A DNA stretch of 64,000 bases from contig NZ_CACXXB010000010.1 in NCBI RefSeq assembly GCF_902771435.1, positions 20,381-84,380 of the forward strand. Reading direction: 5' to 3'. The notes beneath the pieces were generated by a model that searched no databases, was not told where the DNA came from, and saw only the letters and a list, made by a program, of their open reading frames with translations. The DNA comes from an uncultured Methanobrevibacter sp. Its GTDB lineage: Archaea; Methanobacteriota; Methanobacteria; Methanobacteriales; Methanobacteriaceae. A program made the translations under genes and the position numbers. Position 1 is the first letter of the stretch, and every line of letters begins with the position of its first letter. Below are positions 17,216 to 26,176 of this stretch, one piece after another.

Positions 17216-17238
17216 TAAATTAGATAGATTCTAATTTA
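17216..17238. terminator. bidirectional hairpin at convergent ends
   Basis: TAAATTAG (17216-17223) pairs with CTAATTTA (17231-17238) over a 7-base loop. It covers the stop and last codons of the UPF0147 gene and lies about 20 bases after the cbiG stop. Confidence 0.5.
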
Positions 17239-17468
17239 GAGAGAACTTCCCAAATTAAAGTTCTTGCATGTACAGGGATGTTTGGATCATTACTGATTTC
17301 ATCTAATTTTCCCAAAACAGTACTTATTCTTACGGATTGGTCCTGTTCTTCATCTTTTAATAAGTCGTTAGATTCACTTGCTGCTTCTCGAATGTTACGA
17401 GGTACAGTATTGTTTTCTGAAATATATTCAAGAATCTGACATACTTCCTCTATAGTTTGATTACTCAT
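17220..17468 (-). CDS. UPF0147 family protein
   Basis: An 82-residue helical protein conserved across archaea (EEVCQILEYISENNTVPRNI, VRISTVLGKLDEISNDPNIP, ARTLIWEVLSKLE). A good GGAGGGAG-type ribosome binding site precedes the ATG. The function is not known to me. Confidence 0.85.
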   Translation of the reverse strand: MSNQTIEEVCQILEYISENNTVPRNIREAASESNDLLKDEEQDQSVRISTVLGKLDEISNDPNIPVHARTLIWEVLSKLESI

Positions 17469-17612
17469 AAAAATCTCCCTCCAAAAATATAATTAAAAAC
17501 AAGTTAAAATTATTAATTTATATATTTGTTTCTATACACTTTAAATATTTTTTGGTAAATCATGGATTTGTAATTAGAAAAATATATATTAAATTAAATT
17601 GAATTATTATAC

Positions 17613-17780
17613 ATGTCAGACGTAAGCAAAACAACTATAAATTTACCTAAGGATTTGAAAAAAGAATTAAAAAAAATAGCAATTGACGAAGATACCTCAT
17701 TATCCGGATTAATCATTAAAATGATTGAAGAAGGAATGTCAAAAAGAAATAAAAATGATGTTGTTTCAGGTGAAGATTAA
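17613..17780 (+). CDS. ribbon-helix-helix DNA-binding protein, small
   Basis: A 55-residue ORF starting MSDVSKTTINLPKDLKKELK. The TTINLP strand is followed by two helices, with the SLSGLIIKMIEEG turn typical of CopG/Arc-like ribbon-helix-helix proteins. It probably binds DNA as a dimer. No toxin gene is next to it, so it may be a stand-alone regulator. Its stop overlaps that of the convergent aldolase by 4 bases. Confidence 0.8.
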   Translation: MSDVSKTTINLPKDLKKELKKIAIDEDTSLSGLIIKMIEEGMSKRNKNDVVSGED

Positions 17781-17798
17781 ATTTCATCTTCAACTGAA
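17765..17798. terminator. bidirectional hairpin over convergent stops
   Basis: TTCAG-TGAAGAT (17765-17777) pairs with ATCTTCA-CTGAA (17786-17798), twelve pairs with one mismatch and an 8-base loop. It spans the overlapping stop codons of the RHH gene and the aldolase gene. Confidence 0.6.
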
Positions 17799-18364
17799 TT
17801 TAACATTAAACTTATAAATTGAGTTTTAGCACTTTCTTCAATAAAAATAGCTAAAGATTCTGCTTCTTTTAAATTTTCACCAACACAGATTACTCCATGT
17901 TTTTTTAGTACAAGTACATCACTGTTTCCAATGTTTTCACTGGCTTTTAATGCAAGTTCGTCTGTTCCAGGTTTTTCATAGTCGATTTCCGGCAGATACT
18001 GATTTTTTATTTCTCCAAAGCCTTCCAGCCTTCTAATTTTTTTATTTGAAAATGAAAACCCTGTGGCATATGGGGAATGGGTATGTACAATTCCGTTAAT
18101 GTCGGGTCTTTTTTTATAAATTTCAAGATGCATGTTTATTTCGGATGAAGGCCTGCCGCTTGTCAACGGGTTTCCATCCAAATCAACCAGCACAATATCT
18201 TCCTGTTTTAAATTTGCTAGTGATGTCATTGTTGGAGTAATGGCAACTATATCTCCATTTGCGCTTTCAATTCTTTTGCTTATGTTTCCGGATTTACCTG
18301 AAACCAAACCTTTGTTAAAAATATTATTTCCTACATTGATAATTTCTTCAACATTTTTTTTCAT
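17777..18364 (-). CDS. fucA: class II aldolase, L-fuculose-phosphate aldolase-like
   Basis: A 195-residue zinc aldolase of the FucA/AraD family. The phosphate-binding loop is SGKSGNISKR (about residues 22-31), the SGRPSSEINMHLEIYKKRP segment carries the catalytic Glu, and zinc-ligand His residues are in IVHTHSPYATGFS (about 93-105) and LKKHGVI (about 154). In methanogens this enzyme is linked to lactaldehyde production for coenzyme F420 synthesis. It is downstream of the DP1 gene with a 9-base gap, so it may be co-transcribed. Confidence 0.85.
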   Translation of the reverse strand: MKKNVEEIINVGNNIFNKGLVSGKSGNISKRIESANGDIVAITPTMTSLANLKQEDIVLVDLDGNPLTSGRPSSEINMHLEIYKKRPDINGIVHTHSPYATGFSFSNKKIRRLEGFGEIKNQYLPEIDYEKPGTDELALKASENIGNSDVLVLKKHGVICVGENLKEAESLAIFIEESAKTQFISLMLNSVEDEI

Positions 18365-18373
18365 AAAATCACT

Positions 18374-20134
18374 CTATAAAAATTTGAAATGTTTATATTT
18401 TCCTTTATGTATAACAGGCACTTCAGCAGGTGTCGGTTCGATATTGTGGATTTTCTGGAAGCTTGTTTGAGTCTGGAATGTACCTGAATTAATCAAATGA
18501 ATACCATTGAATCTTCTGTAGGAATTCACGTGAATATGTCCTGTGTGGAAAATGTCGGGAACCTCATCGATGACAAGATAATCTTCAAGTTCTGAAGCCA
18601 ATGGTGTTCGCTCACCGTATATAGGTGCTAAATGTCGTTTTTTAAGTAACTCTTCCATTAGATAGTCACTTTTTTCATAGGTAAAATCTTTAACGGCCAT
18701 AACCAAATCGTCAAAACTGCGTCCGTGATAAATCAGGACATTAATGCCGTCTAGGGAAACTACTCCCGGATTTGAAATGAATTCAACATTATCAAGTTCA
18801 TACAGTGCCTTTGCATATTCTTCAGGAACTGCAGGCTGCGGTTCAGCAACTCTTGATGCATCGTGGTTTCCAGGAGCAATGATAATTTTGATGTCGCTTC
18901 TGATGTTTCCTAAAAATCTGGCGGCCTCATTATACTGTTCTGTGATGTCTTTTATAACAAGCTCCTGATCCTGATTTGGATAAACACCAATTCCATCTAC
19001 AATATCTCCTCCAATGATGAGATATTTAACGTCTTCAGCTACTCTTCTTTGCTCTTCAGTACCATAATCACAGTTTATCCAATCTATAAATCTTGAAAAT
19101 GCATCTTCAAGGAATGTTAAACTGCCTATATGGACATCTGATAAAAAGACGATTCCGAAGTCCATATTTTTATCTGGAACTCTTAAAACACCAGGATATA
19201 TAATCTGCTGGCCAAATGCGAATCCCCTGTCATCACTCTTGTTTGCAATAACGCCAACAACCTCATCCCTTACGAGCTTTTCGGCTTCCGCAAACAATTC
19301 CTCATTGTTTTGTGAAAACAGAATGGAAATATTTCCGGTATCATCTTCAAATTCTACTATTTTATGTCCGTTTTTACTTGATCTTATTTCACGAACCATT
19401 AAAATCAATGTTAAGCTATCCTGTGAATCGTCTATATCGGCAATTTTTGTATAATTTCTGAGTTCAGGTCTTTTAGAGAGGATATTTTCTAGTTTTTCAT
19501 ATCTGCTTTTAAAGTATGAAATCAGGTTTTCAAGCTCTCCGCTGGTGTATGATTTTTTACTGGTGTCCTGAATAATTTTAAAGTCATATTCGACATTTGT
19601 TTTTTGAAGATTACGCTTGAACTGAATCTTTTCATCCTTTACTGTTTCTGTCGCTTCGACAATCTCTTGATTGATATATTTTTCAGGCTTGTCTGAATCT
19701 TTTTTCAGATTTTCAATTGAAGTTTCTTTAACTTTTGCTTCTGGTGTTTCTGTTTCAGGTTTTTCAATTGAAGTTTCTTTAGCTTTCAGTTCTGGTTGCG
19801 GTATTTTGGTTTCTTGTTTGTCATCTGAAAATGTTTTAGGTGTTGTTTTTGTTTTGTTTTCTTCAATTTTCTGTTCTGTTTCAGTTTTAACATCGTCGAT
19901 CAATGTTTTCTGATTGGTGGTGTCTGCTTTTTTAACATTACCTGTAATTTCATCAACGGTTTCTCCGCTAACAGAAACCAAATCTTTTGAGGAAAACTTA
20001 TCACCTTTTAACTTAACTATTAAAGAAGATGCAAAATCTAGCGGGTTTTCTGCATTAATAACTTTATCATATGCTTCAGGTGATAGGTTGATTCCCTTTT
20101 TTGCAAATTTTAATAGAATTTTATTAGCTGACAT
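18374..20134 (-). CDS. polB: DNA polymerase D small subunit DP1
   Basis: A 586-residue exonuclease subunit of the archaeal D-family polymerase. The N-terminal ~80 residues form a small helical domain. Residues about 80-180 are a charged, low-complexity linker with an imperfect KETSIE(N/K)..ETPEAKV repeat. An OB fold follows (VREIRSSKNGHKIVEFEDDTGN), and then the calcineurin-like phosphoesterase domain with FLSDVHIGS, IIGGDIVDGIG, APGNHDASR, IYHGRS and HTGHIHVNS. All metal-ligand motifs are present, so 3'-5' exonuclease activity is expected. The large subunit DP2 is elsewhere. Confidence 0.94.
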   Translation of the reverse strand: MSANKILLKFAKKGINLSPEAYDKVINAENPLDFASSLIVKLKGDKFSSKDLVSVSGETVDEITGNVKKADTTNQKTLIDDVKTETEQKIEENKTKTTPKTFSDDKQETKIPQPELKAKETSIEKPETETPEAKVKETSIENLKKDSDKPEKYINQEIVEATETVKDEKIQFKRNLQKTNVEYDFKIIQDTSKKSYTSGELENLISYFKSRYEKLENILSKRPELRNYTKIADIDDSQDSLTLILMVREIRSSKNGHKIVEFEDDTGNISILFSQNNEELFAEAEKLVRDEVVGVIANKSDDRGFAFGQQIIYPGVLRVPDKNMDFGIVFLSDVHIGSLTFLEDAFSRFIDWINCDYGTEEQRRVAEDVKYLIIGGDIVDGIGVYPNQDQELVIKDITEQYNEAARFLGNIRSDIKIIIAPGNHDASRVAEPQPAVPEEYAKALYELDNVEFISNPGVVSLDGINVLIYHGRSFDDLVMAVKDFTYEKSDYLMEELLKKRHLAPIYGERTPLASELEDYLVIDEVPDIFHTGHIHVNSYRRFNGIHLINSGTFQTQTSFQKIHNIEPTPAEVPVIHKGKYKHFKFL

Positions 20135-20322
20135 ACTGTTTAAAATTTTTATTTTTTATCTTAATTAAACTTTGAGAATTTTTGTTTGCAATATTTATTT
20201 TTCCCCATAGATTTAATATTTAAATTTGATTTTTATAGGTATCTTTATTATATATTAAAAACTAAATTTAAATCATTATAGTATATTGTTATTTAATAAC
20301 AAAAATATTGATTGTGATAAAA

Positions 20323-20820
20323 ATGGCGAATAAATTTGTTAGAATTATTTTAATAATTATATTATTTGTTGTATTTTTCGAATTAGGTCTTTTTGGCTCA
20401 TACACCATTGTTACAGCTGAAGCGCCAAATGTTCAGGGATTAATAGAAATGCAGATTTCGAAGATATCCAGTTTTTTTAGTCCGGAAAAAGTCAACGATG
20501 TTTTAGTTAAAGACCCAACCCCTGTTACAATCATTAATAAGAAAGAGATAGCGCTTGAACTGGAAGACATGTCGAAGGTTGATGGAATCAACTATGACTC
20601 AATCAATGTAACAACCACTGAAGACACTGATGAAAAGAACTTCAACGTTACAATTGAGGCATTGGGTTATGCATCACCGAATTCCACTTCAGGTCAGATA
20701 ATCATCAATCAGAATCCTTCATATAAGATTATTGCAAAAGGAATAGCTTCATATAAAGGAACAGGGTTAAGGGTAGATGAAAAATCAGTTACAATAAATT
20801 CTGTATTAAAACTATACTAA
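20323..20820 (+). CDS. membrane-anchored protein of unknown function
   Basis: A 165-residue protein with one strongly hydrophobic N-terminal segment (about residues 5-30). An extracytoplasmic beta-rich domain with N-glycosylation-type sites follows. The ATG at 20323 is preferred over the upstream TTG. It lies 12 bases upstream of cbiH and may share its transcript. I do not recognise the family. Confidence 0.65.
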   Translation: MANKFVRIILIIILFVVFFELGLFGSYTIVTAEAPNVQGLIEMQISKISSFFSPEKVNDVLVKDPTPVTIINKKEIALELEDMSKVDGINYDSINVTTTEDTDEKNFNVTIEALGYASPNSTSGQIIINQNPSYKIIAKGIASYKGTGLRVDEKSVTINSVLKLY

Positions 20821-20832
20821 AGAGGATATAAT

Positions 20833-21906
20833 ATGATTAATGTAATTGGAATTGGTCAGAATAGAGATAATATGACTTTAGGGGCTGTTAGAGCCATCGA
20901 AGAGTCTGATGTAATTATCGGTTATAAAAAATACATTGAGCAGATTGAAGATTTGATAGCCGATAAGGAAATTGTCAAAAAGGGTATGGGCGATGAAATA
21001 GCCAGAGCCGAATTTGCTATTCAAAAAAGTTTAGAAGGCCAAACTGTTTCATTAATCAGTTCCGGAGATCCCGGCGTCTTTGGAATGGCAAACGTATTGT
21101 ATCAAATAGTCAGCAAGTATGAGAATGTTGAAATAAAAGTTTATCCAGGTGTTTCTGCACTGAATTATGCATCCAGCCATTTGGGTGCTCCATTGCATGA
21201 TTTTGCAGCAATCAGCTTAAGCAACATCCTGACCCCTTTATCTGAAATAGAAAAGAAATTGAGGTTTGCCCTTGAAGCCAATCTAATTGTAGCTATTTAT
21301 AATCCATTGAGTAAGACCCGAAAAGAGCCTTTCAAAATATTCAGGGAATCTGTAATTGATATTAAAGGTGAAGATGCATTAATAGGTATTGTAGATAGTA
21401 CTTTTACTCCTCCAAGGGAAACCATAGTTGAAGTTAAGGACTTGACTGAAGAGCTGGTAAACATGTCCTGTACACTAATTGTAGGCAATGACTTGACCTA
21501 TGTTCAGGACGGAAAGCTTGTAACACCTAGAGGATACGTAATAAGATCTAAAATCCATCCTTTATCACAAGATCATTATGAAAAATTCATAAACGGCGAG
21601 ATTCCACATGGACCTAACCGTGAATGTGACTATTATCCATGCCACTATGAAGGCCAATACTGTGATTTCTGCTATTGTCCGTTCTATCCGTGCGGTGATT
21701 CTTCAACCGGAGGAGAATGGATTAAAGGCAAAAACGTTTGGAACTGCAAGGAATGCATGTGGTTGCATGAAAAAGACGCAGTTGAATGTTTAAGGCCGCC
21801 TTTGGAAAATATTCTAGAAGATGTGGAAGATTTGAAGGCTAAGAAAAAAACTTTATTGAAGCTTAGAAGAGCATGTTTATTGAAAACTGACCCAAACAAT
21901 CTTTAG
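20833..21906 (+). CDS. cbiH: precorrin-3B/cobalt-factor III C17-methyltransferase with C-terminal Cys-rich domain
   Basis: A 357-residue protein. Residues 1-240 are a SAM-dependent tetrapyrrole methylase: GIGQNRDNMTLGA, SLISSGDPGVFGMA (about 73-86), and VAIYNPLSKTRKEP (about 153). It methylates C17 with ring contraction in corrin synthesis. Residues about 255-310 form a cysteine-rich small domain (RECDYYPCHYEGQYCDFCYC, then CNCKECMW-like cysteines) that could bind a metal cluster. This fusion occurs in other methanogens. A GAGGAT ribosome binding site precedes the ATG. Confidence 0.92.
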   Translation: MINVIGIGQNRDNMTLGAVRAIEESDVIIGYKKYIEQIEDLIADKEIVKKGMGDEIARAEFAIQKSLEGQTVSLISSGDPGVFGMANVLYQIVSKYENVEIKVYPGVSALNYASSHLGAPLHDFAAISLSNILTPLSEIEKKLRFALEANLIVAIYNPLSKTRKEPFKIFRESVIDIKGEDALIGIVDSTFTPPRETIVEVKDLTEELVNMSCTLIVGNDLTYVQDGKLVTPRGYVIRSKIHPLSQDHYEKFINGEIPHGPNRECDYYPCHYEGQYCDFCYCPFYPCGDSSTGGEWIKGKNVWNCKECMWLHEKDAVECLRPPLENILEDVEDLKAKKKTLLKLRRACLLKTDPNNL

Positions 21907-21916
21907 GTGAATTTAA

Positions 21917-22513
21917 TTGACAATCAAAAACTTATTAATTGAAATGAAAAATATGTCGGAGTTAATGGTTGATTTAGCTTACTCGGCTGTTTTATTCAAC
22001 AGTAAAACTGCTGCTGAAGAAGTTATCACATTAGAAAATCAAGTTAACACGATGAATTATGAAATTAAGAAAGAATCGTTAGTTGCAGCCAGATCTTATG
22101 AAGATGCTGAAAAGTTAACAGCTTTAATTGAAATTGCTGAAGCTGCAGAAAGTATTGCTAATGCTGCAAAAGATTTAGCAGATTTAGTTATAAAAGGTTT
22201 TAAACCACATCCAGTATTTAAAATGGTTATGGAAGAATCAGATAAAAGTATTGTTAGAGTTGTAGTTGATGAATCTTCCGAATTGGCCAATAATACTTTA
22301 GGAGATTTACTTTTAGTAAATCGTACTGGTATGAAAGTAATTGCAATTAGGAGAGGTGTATCCTGGATTTACGGTCCGGATAAGAGAACCACTCTATTGC
22401 CAGAAGACACATTAATTTTAAAAGGAACTGACGAAGGTGCAGATTTGCTTGAAAAGCTTGCAGCCGGAACATGTTCTTTTGAAGATATTCCAGAAGAATT
22501 AGAAGATGAATAA
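21917..22513 (+). CDS. PhoU-like / RCK C-terminal domain regulatory protein
   Basis: A 198-residue protein starting at TTG, with AGGTGA upstream. Residues 1-95 are helical and PhoU-like. Residues about 105-185 form an RCK-C (TrkA-C) ligand-binding domain with [20 protein letters not shown] and [21 protein letters not shown]. Such proteins sense ligands or ions and control a partner transporter. The next gene, an SLC41/MgtE-like permease, is the obvious partner. Confidence 0.78.
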   Translation: MTIKNLLIEMKNMSELMVDLAYSAVLFNSKTAAEEVITLENQVNTMNYEIKKESLVAARSYEDAEKLTALIEIAEAAESIANAAKDLADLVIKGFKPHPVFKMVMEESDKSIVRVVVDESSELANNTLGDLLLVNRTGMKVIAIRRGVSWIYGPDKRTTLLPEDTLILKGTDEGADLLEKLAAGTCSFEDIPEELEDE

Positions 22514-22548
22514 AGAAGTGATAAAAATGATAGTAGGTAGTGATATTT

Positions 22549-23811
22549 GTGAAAGACAACCAGAAGAGGATTCGCAGTTCACTATCGAAATCAGCCTTTT
22601 CGGAATTTTATGAACTTCATAAAAGTTCCATAAAAGAAGGCTTAATTGCTCTTTTGATATGTGCGGTTGGAGATTTAATAGCCGGTATCATATTAGGTAA
22701 GATGACTTTTTTCCTTGAAGCATTTCCCGGTCTTTTGGTTGTTATTCCTGGAGCCATTGGAATGAGGGGAAACATTTTTGGATCATTTGCTTCAAGATTG
22801 TCAACAAACCTGCACATTGGTATAATATCTCCGGAATTTGAGTTTTCAGAGCAATTGAATTATAATATTTTTGCCTCATTTGTTTTGACATTAGTCTTAT
22901 CCATATTTTTAGGCATTGTAGGTAAGATATTCTGTATTTTACTGCATTATCCTTCAATGGACTTAATTGACTTTATTTTGATTTGTACATTGGCGGGCAT
23001 AATTTCCAACATAATCATGCTTCCAATAACAATGTTTGTTTCATTTAAAAGTTTTGAACATGGATGGGATCCGGATAACATCACAAGCCCGATTATAGCA
23101 GCATTCGGTGATTTATTCACATTGCCGGCTATCATCGTATCAATACTTATTTTAAATATTCTGAATGTTAATTTCATTGTAAAGGATGTTATACTTGCCA
23201 TAATTTTAATTGGGGTTTTAATTGGCTTTGTTCACTGTTATAAATTATCATATGAGACAAAAACAATTTTGAAACAGTCAACACCAATATTGCTTGCATG
23301 TTCCTTTTTGGGAGGTTCAGCAGGTGGAATTTTAAACAGTTCTGTTGAAACATTGCTTACCAATCCAAGTCTGCTCACATTACTGCCGCTGTTTTCAGGG
23401 GAATGCGGAAGCCTGATAAGTATTTTAGGCGCCAAACTATCTTCAGGTCTTCACTCCGGTTTGGTTGAACCGCTGAGAATACCTAAAGGAAATACAATCC
23501 ACAATTTTATAATCAGCTTTATTTTAGCTATTGTTGTATTCCCGTTCATAGGATTTTTAGCAGAATCCTCATCAATTATTCTTAAAACAGCAGGAGTCGG
23601 ATTTTTAAACATATTGCTGATAAGTACCATTGCAGGAATTATTCTTGTTACAATTATGGTATTTTTGGTATATTACATTTCAACAATTTCCTACAACAAG
23701 AATCTGGATCCGGACAATATTGTAATTCCAATTTCAACAAGTATCACAGATTCAATTTCAAGTTTAACATTGATTTCTGTTTCATTAATAGTTTTAGGCA
23801 TGTTAATCTAA
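22549..23811 (+). CDS. SLC41/MgtE-type divalent cation transporter
   Basis: A 420-residue membrane protein made of two homologous MgtE-type permease repeats, each of about five helices. The repeats are visible as FPGLLVVIPGAIGMRGNIFGSFASRLS in the first half and LLPLFSGECGSLISILGAKLSSGLHSG in the second. Each is followed by a Dx(D)N(I)xxPIxxxxxDxxxLP motif (DPDNITSPIIAAFGDLFTLP; DPDNIVIPISTSITDSISSL). It lacks the cytosolic CBS domains of bacterial MgtE, and the upstream PhoU/RCK protein probably replaces them. GTG at 22549 is chosen for the AGGTAGTGAT site; GTG at 22540 is an alternative. Confidence 0.85.
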   Translation: MKDNQKRIRSSLSKSAFSEFYELHKSSIKEGLIALLICAVGDLIAGIILGKMTFFLEAFPGLLVVIPGAIGMRGNIFGSFASRLSTNLHIGIISPEFEFSEQLNYNIFASFVLTLVLSIFLGIVGKIFCILLHYPSMDLIDFILICTLAGIISNIIMLPITMFVSFKSFEHGWDPDNITSPIIAAFGDLFTLPAIIVSILILNILNVNFIVKDVILAIILIGVLIGFVHCYKLSYETKTILKQSTPILLACSFLGGSAGGILNSSVETLLTNPSLLTLLPLFSGECGSLISILGAKLSSGLHSGLVEPLRIPKGNTIHNFIISFILAIVVFPFIGFLAESSSIILKTAGVGFLNILLISTIAGIILVTIMVFLVYYISTISYNKNLDPDNIVIPISTSITDSISSLTLISVSLIVLGMLI

Positions 23812-23821
23812 TACCATGCCT
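23796..23821. terminator. bidirectional hairpin over convergent stops
   Basis: AGGCATG (23796-23802) pairs with CATGCCT (23815-23821) around a 12-base loop, across the overlapping ends of the transporter gene (+) and the pilin-like gene (-). Confidence 0.5.
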
Positions 23822-24677
23822 TTAAAATGAAATTGCAAGTGTTTTCTCTAAAATAATCATAATTTAAATCATGCATCTTAAAATTTTTAGGAACACTGAC
23901 GAGTACCGCCTTTACATGGGGCTTGTTGAAGTGAATGAATACCACGGCACTGGAATCGTCATAAAAACTGATTTTATCGTTCAAATATATTTTATCCGAA
24001 CCGGGATTTTGCCAATATCTTTGCTTGACAACCCTTGTAGTATCAATGATATATTTTAAATCTTTACTTTGCTCCGAGTCTATTAACAGATAGTAATCTG
24101 ATTTTTTCAGGTTCACGGGAAATATTTTAAAGTAATTGCAGCTGTGCCTGTCCTGTGAATGCTTGTGGTTGCATTTGCCTTCATATTGGAAATCTTTAAT
24201 GACAAATTTTTTATAAAAATCACATTTGACCAATCTGTTGGCTGAAAAAATGTCACCTTTTTCGTTGCTGTCTCCAATTTTTACACTTGAAATACTACTC
24301 TCCTGAGGAACAAGCTCCATTGAGGTCTTAATTTTTGAGCTGAACAGTTTTTTGTCAACCAGATTTTTATAGTTGTTTTTAAGTGCGATAAATTTTGAAA
24401 ATGAAATGCTGTTTGAAATGGTTTTACCCTCTTCGTTTATTATCGCAAGACCTGGCATTCCCCTGCCGTATTTTTCCCAATTGTCGGGCACTCCTGGATT
24501 ATTGACTAGATTATCCGCCATTTCTGAAATTAAAATTTCTGTATTTTCTGTTTCTTCTGATGTGATAGCCCTGTTTGTCAATAATTCGGAATAATTGAGC
24601 ACAATTCCGCTAATCATCAGTGTTATTATCAATACTATAGCTATTTCAATTACTAAATTTCCCCTATTGTCCATCAT
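23808..24677 (-). CDS. type IV pilin-like secreted protein with Cys/His cluster
   Basis: A 289-residue protein with an N-terminal hydrophobic helix preceded by DNRG. The sequence RG-NLVIEIAIVLIITL has a Gly before and a Glu at position +5, the classic prepilin-peptidase pattern. The body is not recognised. It contains a dense CNHKHSQDRHSC segment (about residues 168-179) that could bind metal. It overlaps the start-proximal partner gene by 14 bases; the two form an operon. A pilus or surface role is inferred only from the N-terminus. Confidence 0.6.
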   Translation of the reverse strand: MMDNRGNLVIEIAIVLIITLMISGIVLNYSELLTNRAITSEETENTEILISEMADNLVNNPGVPDNWEKYGRGMPGLAIINEEGKTISNSISFSKFIALKNNYKNLVDKKLFSSKIKTSMELVPQESSISSVKIGDSNEKGDIFSANRLVKCDFYKKFVIKDFQYEGKCNHKHSQDRHSCNYFKIFPVNLKKSDYYLLIDSEQSKDLKYIIDTTRVVKQRYWQNPGSDKIYLNDKISFYDDSSAVVFIHFNKPHVKAVLVSVPKNFKMHDLNYDYFRENTCNFILKAWY

Positions 24678-25608
24678 CTTTATCCAACCCGTATTTTTTT
24701 CTGTGGGAACTGTCTAAAATTAAGCTGTTAATGTCAAACTTGTCGATTTTCTCACCCGTATAATGGTCATGGAAAACCACATGGTCGGAACAGGAAATCG
24801 AATCGTTCGTAAGTGGTGTGTGTGTCTGAATGAACACCTCAAAGCCATAATGGGGGCACGTTCCCTTGCCTTCCAGTCTGCATAGATAACAGCTTCCGTC
24901 CCTGCTTTCATGGAAATAGCCTTTTTTCAGGCAATCTTTCAAAACTCCCGGATCTCCATGATGGATGTAAGGGTCATAGGGACATTTTTTAATAGTCAAT
25001 GGAGAGGTTGCAAATGCATATGAAAAGGGAGAGTCCAGGTTTCTGAGTTTGAGATATCTTGTAAGCGCATTTTTGTAATTGATCTTATCTCCTTCGATAA
25101 ATATTCCGGAGGCGACTGACAGCTTTGCAACCGGCAGCGGGTCTCTAAGCCCCTCAACGGAAACGTTTTTTTCAATAATTTTATAAAATCTGTTGGAGTT
25201 CTTTTTCATGTTTAGCTTTACTTTAAACAGTACCTTCCAGGGGTCATCCGTCGGCTCAACAGACAACACCTCAGATGAAATTTTCATGCCATATTTCTCT
25301 TCGAATTCCTCATTTTTTTTAGCTAATTTCTTATTCAAGTTCTTTTTGATTTGGTCTTCACTATCTAAGAGTTTCAATGTTTTATAAACTTTATTGCACG
25401 CATCCTCTATTGAATCTCTTCCCAAAACCTCCAGATTATTTGAATAGTCATCTACAATATATTTGAAATTGTCATTTTCACCAGAGTCAATATTTTCGTT
25501 TTCAATATAATTTAAGGTTGTAAAAACAAAAATTGCAATCAGCAACAATGTTGTTATCAAAATGACAGCCGTACCAAGTATTAGATTTCCATTTGAATCG
25601 ATTTTCAT
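24664..25608 (-). CDS. pilin-like membrane-anchored protein, partner of the next gene
   Basis: A 314-residue protein beginning MKIDSNGNLILGTAVILITT, with an N-terminal hydrophobic helix placed like a pilin but without Glu at +5. The exterior domain ends in a cysteine-rich region (about residues 210-255) with CPYDPYIHHGDPG, CYLCRLEGKGTCPHYGF. It is the first gene of a two-gene operon, and the overlap with the second is 14 bases. The function is unknown; a pseudopilin-like assembly partner is a possibility. Confidence 0.55.
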   Translation of the reverse strand: MKIDSNGNLILGTAVILITTLLLIAIFVFTTLNYIENENIDSGENDNFKYIVDDYSNNLEVLGRDSIEDACNKVYKTLKLLDSEDQIKKNLNKKLAKKNEEFEEKYGMKISSEVLSVEPTDDPWKVLFKVKLNMKKNSNRFYKIIEKNVSVEGLRDPLPVAKLSVASGIFIEGDKINYKNALTRYLKLRNLDSPFSYAFATSPLTIKKCPYDPYIHHGDPGVLKDCLKKGYFHESRDGSCYLCRLEGKGTCPHYGFEVFIQTHTPLTNDSISCSDHVVFHDHYTGEKIDKFDINSLILDSSHRKKYGLDKDDGQ

Positions 25609-25777
25609 TATTAAAAATTTAACTTAAATTTATAAATTTATTTTTGAAGTGCGACTTTATGTTTTTTCATAAAAGTATTAAAAATCTTAAAAAAACGCAA
25701 AATAAGTAATAAAAAAAATACTTTTTTATATTACTAGATTTATAACTATACATATTGAAAATATATGGAGGATTTAC

Positions 25778-26176
25778 ATGTCAGATACTGTAAGAACATG
25801 GCGTCATATTCAACAAAGATATAATCTTATAGGTTCTAAATGTACCACCTGTGGAGAACTGTTCTTCCCGTCCAGGGTAGTTTGTCCTAACTGCAGGAGA
25901 AAAGGTAATCTTGAACCGTTCCAATTCAGTGGAAAAGGTAAAATTCACACATTTTCAATAATCAGGTCAGCTCCTGACGATTTCAAAAAAGCAGCTCCTT
26001 ATGCAGTAGCTGTTATTGAACTTGAAGAAGGTGCTAAATTAACATCCCAACTTGTAGATTGTGATGTTGACGATATTGAAATTGGTGACGATGTAGAAAT
26101 GGTATTTAGAAAAATCAGAGAGGATGGAAAAGACGGAGTTATATCCTATGGATACAAATTCAAAGTTATCAAATAA
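25778..26176 (+). CDS. zinc-ribbon OB-fold protein (DUF35 type)
   Basis: A 132-residue protein with a rubredoxin-like zinc ribbon, CTTCGELFFPSRVVCPNC (about residues 22-39), and then an OB fold (GKGKIHTFSIIRSAP, YAVAVIELEEGAKLTSQL). In archaea such proteins form complexes with thiolase and HMG-CoA synthase and channel acetoacetyl-CoA into the mevalonate pathway. Those partner genes are not adjacent here. A GGAGG site precedes the ATG. The following chelatase gene starts 29 bases before its stop. Confidence 0.88.
   Translation: MSDTVRTWRHIQQRYNLIGSKCTTCGELFFPSRVVCPNCRRKGNLEPFQFSGKGKIHTFSIIRSAPDDFKKAAPYAVAVIELEEGAKLTSQLVDCDVDDIEIGDDVEMVFRKIREDGKDGVISYGYKFKVIK

Noticed and set aside
17613..18364. 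Toxin-antitoxin pair (RHH protein plus adjacent gene)
   Set aside because: The adjacent gene is convergent and encodes a well-recognised class II aldolase, not a toxin.
22527..22620. Short ATG-start frame overlapping the start of the SLC41/MgtE-like gene
   Set aside because: About 28 codons long and ends inside the transporter in another frame. The apparent ribosome binding site serves the transporter start at 22549.
24280..24292. Exact 13-base ORB core TTTACACTTGAAA inside the pilin-like gene
   Set aside because: It lies in a conserved-frame coding region and lacks the spaced ACCTCT extension; one exact 13-mer by chance in AT-rich DNA is possible. Not listed as a site.
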